A stretch of 64,000 nucleotides of DNA, taken from assembly GCF_029835735.1 (NCBI RefSeq), contig NZ_JAOEAL010000001.1:4092001-4156000 (forward strand). Direction: 5' to 3'. This document shows positions 62,789 through 64,000 of this stretch, one piece after another; within the stretch, counting starts at the first letter, position 1; each line of letters begins with the position of its first letter. The position numbers were made by a program, and so were the translations under genes. The notes under the pieces are model-generated. The model ran no database searches, was not told where the DNA came from, and worked only from the letters and a program-made list of their open reading frames with translations. This stretch comes from Shewanella sp. GD04112 (GTDB lineage Bacteria > Pseudomonadota > Gammaproteobacteria > Enterobacterales > Shewanellaceae).

Positions 62789-63976
62789 TTAATGTTGCTG
62801 CATGGCCTGCAGTTTTGCCTGATAGCGATGTTTATCTGTGGCTTCGCGGCTTAGTGCCATCGCTTTTTCCATATTGAGTTTGGCACGTTTTTCATCGCCC
62901 AGCGCCCAATAGGTGCGTGACAGGCCAAAGAAAAACTCATGCCGATAATCGGCTTTATCCACGGCCCTTTGATACCAAGCGAGCGCCTCGCTGTATTGGT
63001 GTTCGTCATAGGCCTGTTCGCCCATATCGTAGTAGTAATAAGGATTACGAATACGCGCTAACTCCAACACTTTATTGACCTGCGCCCACTCTTCTAAACG
63101 GCCCTGATCACCTAAAATCACCGCCAAGTTATAAAGCGTCGTCATATCATCGGCATCATATTTGAGCGCATAGCGATAGACTTGTTCTGCCCGCTTTTCA
63201 TCGCCCTTGTGGCGATAAATCACGGCTAAGGTGTTGAGCGCAGGAATAAAGTGTCCAGATTTTAAGCCGGCTTTAATCAGCGCATAGGCGCGGTCTAAAT
63301 CCCCTTCGACCAGAGATTCAGCGGCCATATTGTTATAAAACATGCTGGTTAAGGTCTGGCGATTGATTTGCACTTTGTTGTAGCCTCGCAGAGCTCGCTC
63401 GGGCATAAAGTCGACCAGAATCGCATGGGCCGACACATACACTGTGTGTACGCTCTCGGCGGGTAACAAGCGTAGATTGACATGGCCGTTGATCAGATAG
63501 AACTCGCCCTGTTTGTCCCACACGGGTTCAATCGCAATATCCTGAAACTCAGTGCCAATTTTAAACACATCCGCTAAAGCCGACGTCATCACCACCAACG
63601 ACATACAATTTCCGGCGCGCTGGGCATAGGTTTCGCTGGCGGTTTGAGTCAAATTATCTTGATAGTGAAAATCGCTGTGACCGCCGAGCTGATTGGCATT
63701 GATATAACTGGCTAACCATTCATGCACCGCGACAGGATTTTTCGTCGATAAGCTGTAACGGTCGTAGGCTCGCCTGACATCGGCGGCCACAGAAGGTGGA
63801 AGGCTAAAAATATCCTCGACGCTAGGAATATTACTGACAGATTTAAACAACGGATCTGCAAATAGGGCATCAATTTCATCATCGCTAGGTTTTGGGGCTG
63901 TCGAGCTGCAACCCCATAAGAGTAAAAGTAATAATGAGCAGATTATGCCGCTAGAGATGGTGCGCAGTTGTATCAT
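62789..63976 (-). CDS. Lipoprotein with transglutaminase-like and TPR regions
   Basis: 395 residues. The signal sequence ends in L-L-W-G-C (Cys23), so a lipoprotein. The middle part has R-A-G-N-C-M-S-L near 120-127 and N-G-H-V-N-L-R-L later, fitting a transglutaminase-like Cys-His pair. The C-terminal half (about 210-390) has TPR units (A-L-N-T-L-A-V-I-Y, T-L-Y-N-L-A-V-I-L, A-L-A-W-Y-Q-R-A-V). It is probably in the periplasm, where TPR would bind a partner. Substrate unknown. Its upstream region is at the window edge. Confidence 0.8.
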   Translation of the reverse strand: MIQLRTISSGIICSLLLLLLWGCSSTAPKPSDDEIDALFADPLFKSVSNIPSVEDIFSLPPSVAADVRRAYDRYSLSTKNPVAVHEWLASYINANQLGGHSDFHYQDNLTQTASETYAQRAGNCMSLVVMTSALADVFKIGTEFQDIAIEPVWDKQGEFYLINGHVNLRLLPAESVHTVYVSAHAILVDFMPERALRGYNKVQINRQTLTSMFYNNMAAESLVEGDLDRAYALIKAGLKSGHFIPALNTLAVIYRHKGDEKRAEQVYRYALKYDADDMTTLYNLAVILGDQGRLEEWAQVNKVLELARIRNPYYYYDMGEQAYDEHQYSEALAWYQRAVDKADYRHEFFFGLSRTYWALGDEKRAKLNMEKAMALSREATDKHRYQAKLQAMQQH

Positions 63977-64000
63977 GAGATGTCCCCCAGACCATAAGGC

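Noticed and set aside
1..64000. CRISPR array, tRNA, rRNA, integrase or complete insertion sequence
   Set aside because: No regular spaced repeats, cloverleaf-like sequence, transposase or integrase frame was seen on either strand.

Overview
The window reads as chromosome of a Shewanella-like gammaproteobacterium. This is inferred from protein content and gene order: ygfB/zapA/6S RNA/fau next to ubiH-ubiI and gcvT-gcvH-gcvP; an fbpABC, ggt and DyP-peroxidase block; an azurin; and an OsmC-YcaO fusion. I could not run a search, so the genus is an inference. Most of the sequence has even base composition near 50% G+C. The exception is about 2.9 kb at 28.3-31.2 kb, which is strikingly A+T-rich.

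Layout. 1-8 kb: end of metR, an HDOD protein, and a B12-uptake block (btuB with an upstream cobalamin riboswitch), then a secreted protein and an RCC1-repeat lipoprotein / DUF3592 membrane-protein pair. 8-27 kb: mostly core or accessory single genes. These are nucleoside salvage (rihA-type hydrolase and ribokinase), azurin, a phosphodiesterase lipoprotein, a phosphoribosyltransferase, a Tat-exported PhoD-type phosphatase, CBS and DUF4274 proteins, a MATE exporter, an HSL-type esterase, a cupin, a PAS-GGDEF cyclase, OsmC-YcaO, and a chemoreceptor with an FNR/EtrA-type site upstream. 27.4-31.5 kb: a NERD-domain membrane protein, then a DUF4297/Cap4-type nuclease and an SMC/Rad50-like ATPase. The last two are A+T-rich, probably acquired, and resemble Lamassu / ABC-three-component anti-phage systems. 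They are followed by a small zone of degenerate and palindromic repeats.

31.6-46.3 kb: housekeeping. Glycine cleavage (gcvTHP), ubiquinone hydroxylases ubiI and ubiH, ygfB, divergent zapA, 6S RNA, fau, folM, a DCC-family protein, mdh, divergent argR, then an NAD(P)-binding protein divergent from a LysR regulator. 46.4-55.2 kb: an iron and redox region with DyP peroxidase, gamma-glutamyltransferase, fbpABC ferric importer behind a Fur-box-like site, a GST and a ferredoxin-NADP reductase. 55.3-64 kb: DUF5610 protein, histidine phosphatase, a GltB-like FMN protein, small unknown proteins, an Atm1-type ABC exporter, a 58-residue ORF, aroG, and a transglutaminase/TPR lipoprotein at the right edge.

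The best candidate for an under-described system is the NERD/Cap4/SMC cassette. No tRNA, rRNA, CRISPR array, complete insertion sequence or integrase was found.
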